DNA of 64,000 bases from Mesostigma viride (Eukaryota > Streptophyta > Mesostigmatophyceae > Mesostigmatales > Mesostigmataceae): NCBI GenBank assembly GCA_009746045.1, contig RPFO01000765.1, positions 5,001 to 69,000 on the forward strand, in the 5' to 3' direction. Under the pieces are notes generated by a model that searched no databases, was not told where the DNA came from, and worked only from the letters and a program-made list of their open reading frames with translations. The translations under genes and the position numbers were made by a program. Numbering within the stretch: the stretch's first letter is position 1; each line of letters opens with the position of its first letter. Shown piece by piece: positions 24,001 to 30,598 of this stretch.

Positions 24001-24994
24001 GTGCCATGCTTGCGGCTGGTGGCAGGTAGACTCGTGCGGTGCCATGCTTGCGGTGGTGGCAGGTAGACTCGTGCGGCGCCATGCTTGCGGCTGGTGGCAG
24101 GTAGACTCGTGCGGCGCCATGCTTGCGGCTGGTGGCAGGTAGACTCGTGCGGTGCCGTGCTTGTGGCTGGTGGCAGGTAGATTCGTGCGGTGCCATGCTT
24201 GCGGCTGGTGGCAGGCTCCAACTGCTGTTTTCGTGGTTTCTAGGAGACTGCTGCGGTCTGTAATAATAGAGAGTGCTGCCCTGCCTTTTGATGGGATGCT
24301 GTGGTCAATTTACTTACTGGTACTTCTCGCCATGTCATGCTGTATGAGGAATGCGAATAAGGACGCCTGGATGGGTCAGGCCGTGTTGTAGTTTTTAATG
24401 AGATAATGACGTCATCGCAGGTTTGACCCCATGCGGCGTATGTGGTTGTTACAATGTTACAATTCTCAATGTTACTGGCTGAAGTCCGCCTTCATATGGC
24501 TTCATGTAAGCGAGGAAAGGACACATCTTTGTGGTGACCTTACATGACATAGGTGCCTCTTCCCTCTGCCCACTCCTGGATCTCTGCCTTTATGGAAGAC
24601 AGCCATGCCTGCGTTGAACCTAAGCATCCCATTTTTTCCTTTCTTTGCCTTGCGCTTCAGTGTTGGGGAAACATTGTCCCTCAATGTTTGAATCTTTCTT
24701 CCTGGTGGGGTACAACAAGCATGCTTGGCTTGGTGCGTCTGTGCATGGTCTGTTGCGTTTGTTCACTGGTTTGGTGCAACTTTGACTGGTCTGGTGTGTC
24801 TTTGACAGGCTGTCAAGGCCCTGCGCTGGCTGGGCATCGCAGTTGCCGTGCTGGCGGTGGCGACAGTCCTGTATTATGGCATCTACTTTGGCTCAATGCG
24901 CTTCTCTGATTACTTGAACCGCAAAGCGGCAAAGGAGGCTGCCAGGCTGCAAAAGATGCGTAGTGCGAAATGGGGCGGCACTTATGCAGGTTGA
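72..24994 (+). CDS. NFXL1: NFXL1/NF-X1-type zinc finger protein with RING and C-terminal membrane anchor (19 exons)
   Basis: Exons: 72-275, 1430-1621, 2911-3117, 7227-7352, 8755-8953, 9655-9749, 10816-10923, 11769-11882, 12880-12935, 14644-14710, 17647-17739, 18446-18531, 18926-19118, 20251-20562, 21152-21372, 21947-22028, 23236-23478, 23735-23836, 24809-24994. Every junction is GT..AG and keeps frame, giving about 961 residues; human NFXL1 is about 911. The ATG at 72 is the first after an in-frame stop at 30-32. Residues ~60-137 form a RING-type finger (CLICLE, then [19 protein letters not shown], then WHCPKCR) split over exons 1-3. Exons 3-17 carry the serial Cys/His NFX1 fingers, e.g. [18 protein letters not shown] and CHFGPCPLC, in the same order as NFXL1. 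A Lys/Arg/Glu-rich stretch ([19 protein letters not shown]) precedes a hydrophobic segment at ~906-924, the tail anchor known for NFXL1. In the family the RING suggests E3 ligase activity and the fingers DNA binding; the exact role here is inference. Introns hold the repeats listed separately. Confidence 0.9.
1139..1232 (+). repeat. Interspersed repeat copy, family A (NFXL1 intron 1)
   Basis: This segment reads GCCAGAAATCTGGAGAATTC, then CCATGGTAGCTCCAGCCTGC, and ends in a GTCGTTCAGG-like stretch. Related copies lie at 7669-7745, 30514-30545, 34964-35046, 28725-28953 and 55558-55781. It is a partial, diverged copy. The source element is not identified. Confidence 0.6.
1639..1828 (+). repeat. 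20-bp minisatellite with donor-like AGGTAA cores, plus a copy of the exon 2 end
   Basis: About seven units of a 20-bp repeat (consensus AGGCTAAGGAGGTAAAACAG) begin 18 bp after the exon 2 donor. Each unit holds GAG|GTAAAA, which resembles a 5' splice site. Just after the array, 1798-1826 is a near copy of the exon 2 3' end and its donor (compare 1605-1633, GTGGCACTGCCCAAAGGTGC). Confidence 0.8.
1976..2190 (+). repeat. ~44-bp minisatellite, about five units (NFXL1 intron 2)
   Basis: Units share GAGGTGGAAACCCAACGGGA and GGGGTCGAATAATTAG-like segments. Early units are more diverged than the last three. Confidence 0.75.
2500..2607 (+). repeat. 9-bp G-rich tandem repeat (GGCGGGGAT) in NFXL1 intron 2
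   Basis: GGCGGGGAT and variants recur about a dozen times. The array creates a spurious Gly-Trp-Arg open frame on the plus strand and a His-Pro-Arg frame on the minus strand. Confidence 0.7.
3690..4525 (+). repeat. 37-bp pyrimidine-rich minisatellite, ~22 units (NFXL1 intron 3)
   Basis: Each unit is a C-run and T-run followed by CTGTTTCATATTCCCACTTT and CCCGCC. Units differ mainly in the length of the C5-6/T7-10 runs. The array keeps open frames on both strands that are not credible proteins. Confidence 0.9.
5205..7226 (+). repeat. 2-kb homopyrimidine tract ending at the exon 4 acceptor
   Basis: Almost pure C/T built from CCCTCTCCT, CCCTCCCCT and CCCTCC units, with only rare G or A; near 7065-7190 it becomes CTCCTGC/CTCCCGC repeats. 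It runs directly into the CAG acceptor at 7224-7226. A tract without purines cannot contain a stop codon on either strand, which explains the very long Ser/Pro/Leu and Glu/Gly/Arg frames here. They are not genes. Confidence 0.95.
7669..7745 (+). repeat. Interspersed repeat copy, family A (NFXL1 intron 4)
   Basis: It begins with ATCAAAGAGACAACCAGCGC and continues through CCGGACCATGGTAGCGCGAG. It is one of at least six partial copies in the window. Confidence 0.65.
8545..8712 (+). repeat. ~75-bp imperfect direct repeats (NFXL1 intron 4)
   Basis: CCACATTCCCATGGTTGTTG-type segments alternate with GCTATCAATTTCCGACTCTT-type segments two to three times. This lies just upstream of exon 5. Confidence 0.55.
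9033..9165 (+). repeat. ~50-bp AT-rich tandem repeat (NFXL1 intron 5)
   Basis: Units contain CTACAGGAGTATACTATAGT followed by a TATACTGTTGTACTCTA-like stretch, about 2.5 copies. Internal GTATACTATAGTATAC palindromes could form hairpins. Confidence 0.7.
9734..9985 (+). repeat. Degenerate GTGGGTGG repeats carrying copies of the exon 6 end
   Basis: The exon 6 end and donor (GACAAGTTGCTG|GTGGGT) recur in degraded form near 9826-9844 (GACAATCTGCTGGTGGGT) and just after (GACAAACCGCGGGTGGGT). G/T-rich filler separates them. Confidence 0.5.
10242..10335 (+). repeat. 33-bp tandem repeat, three units (NFXL1 intron 6)
   Basis: Units start CCCGTGTGGAACTTCACGTG and continue with GGTGGCC(G/A)(G/C)GCAG. 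The period is a multiple of three, so open frames persist on both strands. Confidence 0.8.
10955..11152 (+). repeat. 32-bp tandem repeat, six units (NFXL1 intron 7)
   Basis: Units read AATTAGCCATCAAGGGGTAA followed by TGACCCGTGCTG. The array starts about 30 bp after the exon 7 donor. Confidence 0.85.
11410..11655 (+). repeat. ~43-bp AT-rich tandem repeat (NFXL1 intron 7)
   Basis: Composite units of TATGGCCAAATAGGTTGGTA and AATATACAAAATAGGT occur five to six times. Some units lack the AATGGT spacer, giving a mixed period. Confidence 0.85.
14228..14508 (+). repeat. 34-bp tandem repeat, about eight units (NFXL1 intron 9)
   Basis: Units read ACATACCAGAGTCACGTACA then AGGG(A/G)AGA(C/G)AATTC. Two slightly different unit types alternate. 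Confidence 0.88.
14722..14927 (+). repeat. ~51-bp tandem repeat, four units (NFXL1 intron 10)
   Basis: Units contain GCCCCACGTTCATCGGTACA and TATTGTAGCGGTAGTATCC. The array begins right after the exon 10 donor at 14711. Confidence 0.85.
14928..14985 (+). mobile_element. Fragment of the LINE 3'-end sequence (NFXL1 intron 10)
   Basis: Two tandem bits of the ATGTGCTACATGTACTCCCA / ACGGAGGTATGTTACT motif. The same sequence ends the LINE copies at 25.3, 29.4, 30.6, 53.4 and 53.7 kb, so it is a short 3'-end relic. Confidence 0.5.
15777..16905 (+). repeat. Homogeneous 42-bp minisatellite, ~26 units (NFXL1 intron 10)
   Basis: Each unit holds TTGCCGCCTGCCTCTTTGTG followed by TAGTGAGGTCTGTGTAGTGAGG. 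Units are almost identical; visible changes are a TCACCG variant near 15956 and a GTGTGG variant near 16073. A single interruption, with CCCCTTTGGC, lies at ~16476-16496 and recurs at the array end. The period is a multiple of three, giving a spurious 762-codon minus-strand frame. Confidence 0.95.
16935..17613 (+). repeat. ATTCCAT satellite with a 231-bp higher-order repeat, abutting the exon 11 region
   Basis: A 7-bp unit (ATTCCAT) with point variants (TTCGATG, AGTCCAT, ACTCCAT). A long pattern of variants starting at 17193 repeats in the same order from 17424, a shift of 231 bp or 33 units. The array ends 34 bp before the exon 11 start. Confidence 0.92.
18236..18372 (+). repeat. ~66-bp direct repeat, two units (NFXL1 intron 11)
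   Basis: TCTTGTCTATCGCTTACTTT followed by TTTATCTGGTT and CTGACTCTTATCTGC occurs twice. It is pyrimidine-rich and lies shortly before the exon 12 acceptor. Confidence 0.8.
18722..18850 (+). repeat. ~50-bp imperfect repeats (NFXL1 intron 12)
   Basis: CCAGTCGACATGTCGAACGA followed by TAT(A/G)CCTGGCAC occurs twice, then a degraded part-copy with ACGATATGATGTACAATATACC. The GTCGACATGTCGAAC core is partly palindromic. Confidence 0.65.
20019..20122 (+). repeat. ~57-bp direct repeat, two units (NFXL1 intron 13)
   Basis: ACTAGTACAAAGTCCCTGTC followed by ATCTATCACTATCGTGGTCGG and its near copy about 57 bp later. It is short and diverged. Confidence 0.7.
22365..22678 (+). repeat. 39-bp tandem repeat, eight units (NFXL1 intron 16)
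   Basis: Units read GGGGCATGCGGTCGATATGC then TGTTTGCGGTTTGTTGTTT. Variants GAGGGCG and CTTGCGG are scattered. The period is a multiple of three, so six-frame open readings here are artefacts. Confidence 0.9.
23091..23138 (+). repeat. (TG)n microsatellite (NFXL1 intron 16)
   Basis: GTGTG repeats interrupted by TTTGCG and TATG. Confidence 0.8.
23835..24216 (+). repeat. 38-bp minisatellite seeded by the exon 18 splice donor, ~10 units
   Basis: Units start at the exon 18 donor (CAG|GTAGACTCGTGCGG) and continue with GCCATGCTTGCGGCTGGTGG. Each unit therefore ends in GGCAG|GTAGAC, a donor-like site. Two units lack three bases (GGTGGTGGCAG). Confidence 0.92.
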
Positions 24995-25030
24995 CTTGCA
25001 AAATTACTGGGCTGGCAGTAAGGGTATAGC

Positions 25031-25036
25031 AATAAA
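25031..25036 (+). other. Possible polyadenylation signal of the NFXL1-like gene
   Basis: AATAAA lies 37 bp after the stop codon at 24992-24994. Position and sequence fit a canonical poly(A) signal. The surrounding DNA soon becomes AT-rich LINE tail, so chance is possible. Confidence 0.3.
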
Positions 25037-25219
25037 CTCGAGTGACTCGATTCTAACCTAGCTTCCGTGAGATATAGCCCGCTAGGGCTAAGAGACTCAA
25101 CCAAATTTTTTAAACAATACAATAAGACAGAGAGACGTCGGTAACCCGACATCCGCTTCGTGGACGTATGCACTGAACGTGCTCATGTGAGGATCTAATA
25201 TTTGTCTCACTAGCTTGAT

Positions 25220-25935
25220 GTATAACTTGGGCGTCATTAAATTAAATTAAATTAAATTAAATTAAATTAAATTAAATTAAATTATATTATATTATATTAT
25301 ATTATAACATGACTCCGTTGGGAGATCATGTAGCACATATTCCCTTGCTGGATGGATGGAGGTGGGCGAAGCCGCGAAACCGAACTAAGCTAACTCTAAG
25401 CTAATCTAATCTAGAAAACCCTATCTACTCTACTCAGCAAAGCGCCCCTTCCTATTGGGGGGGGGGGGCTTGCCCACAGGGGCTGGCGCGTGAGCCTGGA
25501 CAATCGTCTAGCGCTGCCACCTCTTCTTGTCCTGCATGTAGCAGCCCAAGCAAGAGAGAGCTAGGGAGTGAATGCGGTGTTCAAACTGAGCTGGGACCAC
25601 TAGGTCGGCCAGCAACATCTGTGTGTAGTTCATGGTAGGTTTACCCAGCTTTCTAGGGATGTCCTTGGGGCCAGACTGCGGTCAGGTCAGGATATGCCGC
25701 CCTGGTTGGACAAGCCGCTGGGGGCCGGCCAGACCAGGGGCGGTGTCTACATACCTGACTGGTGCGAGCAAGATGTCCTATGAATGCTATCCTACGTTGC
25801 CCCGCAATCTCGTCCGAAATGCGAGGCATACCCTGATACAAAGACTCTAATGACCTATGTGTGGAAAACCCTACATTCAGGACCTGTCACAGCATCCTGT
25901 ATACCGTGCCGTCTAGCCTGGCAGCCAGCGTGTCC
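25220..25935 (-). mobile_element. LINE 3' end relic, minus strand, with AT microsatellite tail
   Basis: On the minus strand this segment matches 54340-53697: shared stretches include the GCGGTGTCTAC / GCGGTGTCGAC region, TTCTTGTCCTGCATG and CTAATCTCGTC-like parts. The 3' end is the motif whose plus-strand form is AACATGACTCCGTTGGGAGA (25305-25324). It is followed by a (AATAT)n/(AATTT)n tail at 25229-25304, as made by LINE reverse transcription. Several stops break the frame, so it is dead. Confidence 0.65.
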
Positions 25936-26139
25936 GTTGGGTGTCATGCATGCATGTAACACTTTCTGGGTTTCGCGGAATCTCAGATTTGGGCAGCTAG
26001 CGTTTCACGTTTGTTGCTTTCTGACGACAATGTAACACTTAATATATCCTCGAGTAACACTGTCCTCACTTCCAGGCTTTGCGGCCGGTGCGTTTGATCG
26101 ACAACTGTGCTTGCAACCACATCGCAGCAGTACGTGGCC

Positions 26140-28620
26140 CTTAAAACTAGCTGGACACTCCTGGCCGCTGCTGCTCATCTTTGAGAACCCAGCGGACAAG
26201 ATTTTGTTCCTCAGACGCCGCAAGCGGCTCGAGAGGACTCACTAAACTTTGGATCGACGACGACTTGACCCTGGCGCAGCAACAACGGCGACGGGAGCTA
26301 ATAATGGCCGACCCTACCTCCAGCTCCGGCAGACAGCAGCGCAGGGAAGCCGGTGTACGCCTGGAAGGGGGCGGCCATCTACGTCGGCCACAAGCCCTGG
26401 CAGGCGACCCTCGCTGCCCCAGCACCCTCCTCAGCAAACCCAGCCTAGCTAGGGGGCTGTATAGTAGCAGTAGTGTAGAATAGTAAGGCTTTGCCAACGT
26501 GGCCTTGTACATGGTTGTACAGGCATAGTTGTCTCACTTCATGTACGCCGCCCGGCCTATTCATGGGCTTCACACCAGATGATCGATGAATTAGCATTAA
26601 TCTAGCCATGCACATGTGTGCCTATTTGTGTTCGCCGCTGGCAGTTGCCAGCCTCAGCACGCTAGCTGAAGTTTCTAACCCCACGCCTTATGGTAGCACA
26701 TTTCACCTCCGTCGAGGGGCGGTCTAAACACCACCTCACGGGGGGGGGGGGGCTACGCACCCCATAGTGGTCTACCTGCATGAGTCGGAACGCCAGAAGT
26801 TCTTCGAGGACTTGCATAGCCTTGAGGGGGCCACCCCGGCCCGCCACTTTTTGGTTATGCTGCTCGACGCGAATGGCCACGCTCCCCGTGGGCACTGCTG
26901 CGCGGTCGCTTTGCGCCTGCCAGCACGGCTGCTAACGACAACACTCCCCTGTTTTCTGCCTTTTTGCGGGATAGCGGGATGGTTGCTGTCAACTGCCACT
27001 TCCACCGTCCCTCAGGGTCAAGTCCTGTGGCACAGGACTTGGTCACTTTTCGGGGCCCTAACGGCCGTCAGGCCTGTCTGGACTACGTGCCTGGTACGGC
27101 AGCCGGCCCAGGTGCACCTCGGTTCTGGACACCCGAGTGTTTGATTCGCCCACGGTGTGCTCTGACCACCGGTTGGTGCGCGCGACCATTCGGCTCCGGT
27201 TCCATGTCCCCGAGCGCTGCGCCCCAGTGGCCCACCCTGACTGGTCTGCCCTACGCCCGGTCCGGGGAGATCCTGAGGATTGGATGGACGCCGAGCACGA
27301 TCGGCGGAACCGGTGCCGACTGTCCGCAGAGTACCTGTCGGCCCTGGACGGCCCGGGCGGATGTCGACGAGCTGGACAAGGGTGCTCCCAACGCCGCCAC
27401 TTTTGCGGGCTTTGCCGCGGCCCGTGCCCCGTTGCTGGCGGCCTGGCACCTGCCGGTCATGCCCCGCCGCCGCCCCGGCCCGCTCTACCGCCAGGACCCC
27501 AAGGTCTCAAGTGGCCGCCCGGCACCGCCTCAAGCGTAACCAGGACCCGCTGCAGAAACCGGTCGGTGCTCAAGGCCGCCCTCGTGGAGGCCTTTGAGCA
27601 CGCTCAGGACGCCGAGGCGGCCCAGTGCTGATTGCAGATGCCAAGGCCCTGCCAAGCTCCGACGCAACCAGGGCAAGGACATGTGGTACCACCTCGACCG
27701 GCTCGGCGGCCGGCGGCAGCGCACCCCGGTGGAGCACACGGGGGACGGCACGGCGCTGGTAAGCCGTAAGCCTTGACCGCTGGTTGGCCCACAATGTTTC
27801 CTTGACAGGTGGGGCTCGCGCCCCCGCCGCTTCACCCCGAGACGGCTGCCCATGAGATGCATCTCGGGGTTGCCGGACCCCCGCCGCCCGGCCTGCGCCC
27901 CCCTCCTCTGCCGCGGACTACCAAGTCCCCGCCTTGCAGGAGGGCTGCCTTGCCACCAACGTCGTCGTCCACCCCTTCACTTTGAAGGAATTGGACGGCG
28001 CCCTTGCTCGCGGCTGCGGTACGACGCGGCAGTTGGTGCCGACCACCTTTCGGCTGACTGAGCTGCTGAAGACCCCTGACCCGGCGGTGAGGGATCTTCT
28101 GCTGGCGTTCTCGGCAACCGTGTCCTGCTCTCTGACGAGCCTCCGCCTCCTGAGTGGCAGATCGACGGCCATCCGCGTCATGCTGTACAAGAAGGGCTCT
28201 GCTGATGACCCCGGTAACTATCGGGGTGTCTGCCTCCAGAGCGCCGCGCTGAAGGTCTTCATGCGCATGATGTAGCTGCACAGGCTCGATCTGCGCTGCG
28301 CTGGATCCACACCTGCATGGTGAGTCTCAGATGGGTTTCCGTCGTGGTCGTAACACTGTCATGGCTGTGTTTGTCGCGCGCCGGTTGATGGAGGAGGTGC
28401 GTCGCCTTTGCCCTGACATGGTTTGCCGCTGGTCTTCATTTTTGTCGACTATATCAAGGCCTTTGACACGGTCAAGGCCTCTCCGTGATTTGGAAAAAGA
28501 TGATGGACAAGGCCAAGTGGGCCCAGGTCATAGAGGACAACGAGCCCCCCCCCCGTGGGGAAGCGCCCGCGTGTGCAAACATACGGCTAAGGTGATGACT
28601 GACTAGCTAGACCTTTTCAG
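26140..28620 (+). mobile_element. Degenerate L1-like LINE: ORF1 C-terminus, endonuclease and reverse transcriptase fragments
   Basis: The left part (26150-26460) encodes the C-terminal domain of an L1-type ORF1 (FENPADKILFLRRRKRL, then RRLDPGAATTATGA in a shifted frame), matching the fuller ORF1 at 52285-53009. From ~26770 a frame reads VYLHESERQKFFEDL. At 27137-27200 there is FDSPTVCSDHRLVRATI, the end of an AP-type endonuclease with its SDH signature. Reverse transcriptase pieces follow: LYKKGSADDPGNYRGVCLQS at ~28180-28240, MGFRRGRNTVMAVF at 28331, and FVDYIKAFDTV near 28440-28480 (motif A aspartates). Frames shift repeatedly and stops intervene, so no functional protein is expected. Confidence 0.8.
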
Positions 28621-28724
28621 TGGTTTTCCATTTGCGGGTATTTCCTCGTAAATGGTGGGAGAGCGATCGCAGCAATGGTGCTCACCACTAGACACTCCCG
28701 GCCAGTTAGGCTCGAAACACACGC

Positions 28725-28953
28725 CCTGATCAAGCATGCTCAGTGTTTCCGGCCCCACCGTCTAGGTCATCTAGTCGCTCTACACGTAAACCAGCCATAA
28801 TTTCAATGCACAAGGATACACCCTTCCATCACCATTCATCTTCATCATCCTGAACGACTCGAACACGCGGACAAGATAACGGCGCAGGCTCGAGCTACCA
28901 TGGTCCGGATTCTCCCGATTTCTTGCCTGCGCTGGTTGTCTCCTTGATACGGG
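28725..28953 (-). repeat. Interspersed repeat, family A, long copy (minus)
   Basis: Nearly identical over ~225 bp to 55558-55781. Both run from GCCCTGATCAAGCATGCT to GCGCTGGTTGTCTCCTTGAT on the plus strand. Shorter family members share only the last ~100 bp. Outside these limits the two copies differ. Confidence 0.8.
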
Positions 28954-29127
28954 AAGCACGCCAGACAGGTCCCCTAGGGTAGAGTTGATGTTGATAGATG
29001 TTTCGGTAGATATAGCTGTTGTAGATAGATTAGTTAGACCGGTAGGACTGTTTGCACCCATCCATGCATCCATCCATCAGGGTTAATGCTCCGTGACTCC
29101 CCAACGGGATCACGAGTCTAATTATTA

Positions 29128-29318
29128 ATTAATTTGACACGGTCCTCTGGGAGGCTCTTTCGGGCCATCCTAGCTCTGGACCGGGTGCCACCAGCGTTTA
29201 CTGCTGCCATTCGTCGACTGTATGAGGGCTCACAGGCAGCAGTGCGGACTGCGGAAGGCACCACCCCACCATCAGTTCCCCCTTCACCACGGGGTGTGAC
29301 AAGGTTGTGTCCTGTCCC
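29128..29318 (+). mobile_element. LINE reverse transcriptase fragment
   Basis: Frames encode FDTV just after 29130, followed in another frame by VPPAFTAAIRRLYEGSQAAV, typical of LINE reverse transcriptase between motifs A and B. A frameshift separates the two. It is not continuous with the fragment ending at 28.6 kb. Confidence 0.6.
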
Positions 29319-29415
29319 CATTAATTAATTAATTAATTAATTAATTAATTAATTAATTAAAATCATAGCTCCGTGGGGAGCAAATGTAACACATAGCCCT
29401 GAGAAAGGGGCATCT
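29319..29415 (-). mobile_element. LINE 3' end with (TTAA)n tail, minus strand
   Basis: ATTAATTAATTA repeats at 29321-29360 are followed by CATAGCTCCGTGGGGAGCAA and ACATAGCCCTGAGAAAGGGG, the reverse complement of the 3'-end motif seen at 30555-30600 and 53400-53490. Confidence 0.6.
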
Positions 29416-29836
29416 AAGGGTTTGTAATACAATCAGGGCGACAACCTGCAGGTGTAGGATGTACAACTATCACCTGCTCTGGGTGCACAAGGTGCACCTG
29501 CACCGCCATGATGGTTCATGCCTCCTAAACAAGCACAAGCACACAAGGCGGCTTGAGGAGAGGGCCTAGAAGGCCTGCATGACATATGGGGTGGAAGGTA
29601 CATATGTGGCTAGGCTATAGCTGGTGTACACATGGCATCTCAGCAGAGAGTAGCTTCCTGCTTAGGCATAGCATGGCTAAATGCTGACTGCAACATCCAT
29701 GGGAGGTCCCATTGTAGGCATGGCGTAGCTAAATACTGAAGGCATCATCCATGGGGGCCATTATGGGCGCACATGCGCGTGGGCCACATGCTAGGCTAAG
29801 CCTGACCAATCTACACTACTGGTATATGTTCCCTAG

Positions 29837-30360
29837 TCTGAGGTGGCAGGAGGGGCCTGCCAGGGCTTGTGGTCAACGTGGATGACCGCCCCCCTCCAGT
29901 ACACCGGCTTCCCCCCTGCGCGCTGCCGGAGCTGAAGGTAGGTCGGCCATAGCTCGCGTTGCCGCTGTTGCTGGGCCAGGGTCAAGTCGTCGTCCAGCAT
30001 GAAGCGAGTCTCCGAGAGCTTCTTGCGGCATTGAAGGAACGCCAGCTTGTCCGCCATGTACTTAAAGGTGAGAAGCTAGCACAGGTGCCGGGCCAGCCTT
30101 ACCCCGCGCGCGGGGGAGGCGGACAGCCGACATCTGCAGCTCGCCAGTGAGTTGCATGGGGGCAAGAATGTCGCGCTTAAGTGCCGTGAGAAGGCTCGTC
30201 GGGGTCTCACCTGCCGGCTGGTGCTTGACGATGACATTGTGGCTGCGCTTGTCGATCTCGGCCTCCTCGCGAAGGAGGATTAATTGCCCATGCACAGAGT
30301 ACGCGTCACTCTCTGCTGAGATGCCATGCCCTAGCCATTGTTTAGCCAGGATCATCTTCC
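29837..30360 (-). mobile_element. LINE ORF1 relic, minus strand
   Basis: The minus strand encodes LREEAEIDKRSHNVIVKHQP and later RLPRARGKAG. In a shifted frame it continues with KLAFLQCRKKLSETRF and DDDLTLAQQQRQRELWPTYL, the C-terminal domain of L1-type ORF1. It parallels the plus-strand copy at 52285-53009. At least one frameshift breaks it. Confidence 0.7.
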
Positions 30361-30379
30361 ACCCTATGAAGTGAGACGA

Positions 30380-30598
30380 GACAACTATGCCTATGTCCGC
30401 ACCCTAGCTGCTGGAACACATAGTGGTGCATGGTGCACTTCGTGCACCCAGAGCTTGTGTTGTTTAATTTTTTTTTTTTGCAGAAAGTAGCCCAGAATGT
30501 ATTAAAAGCCATATCAAAGAGACAACCAGCGCAGGCCAGAAATCGCCCCTTCTCAGGGATATGTGCTACATGTACTCCCAACGGAGTCATGTTTTTAA
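30380..30598 (+). mobile_element. LINE-related 3' segment carrying a nested family A fragment
   Basis: Resembles 53290-53490: GTATTAAAAGCCAT, CCCCTTCTCAGGGATATGTG and CTCCCAACGGAGTCATG. Between these, 30514-30545 is the family A head (ATCAAAGAGACAACCAGCGC). Its absence at 53385-53395 suggests a nested insertion. Confidence 0.55.
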
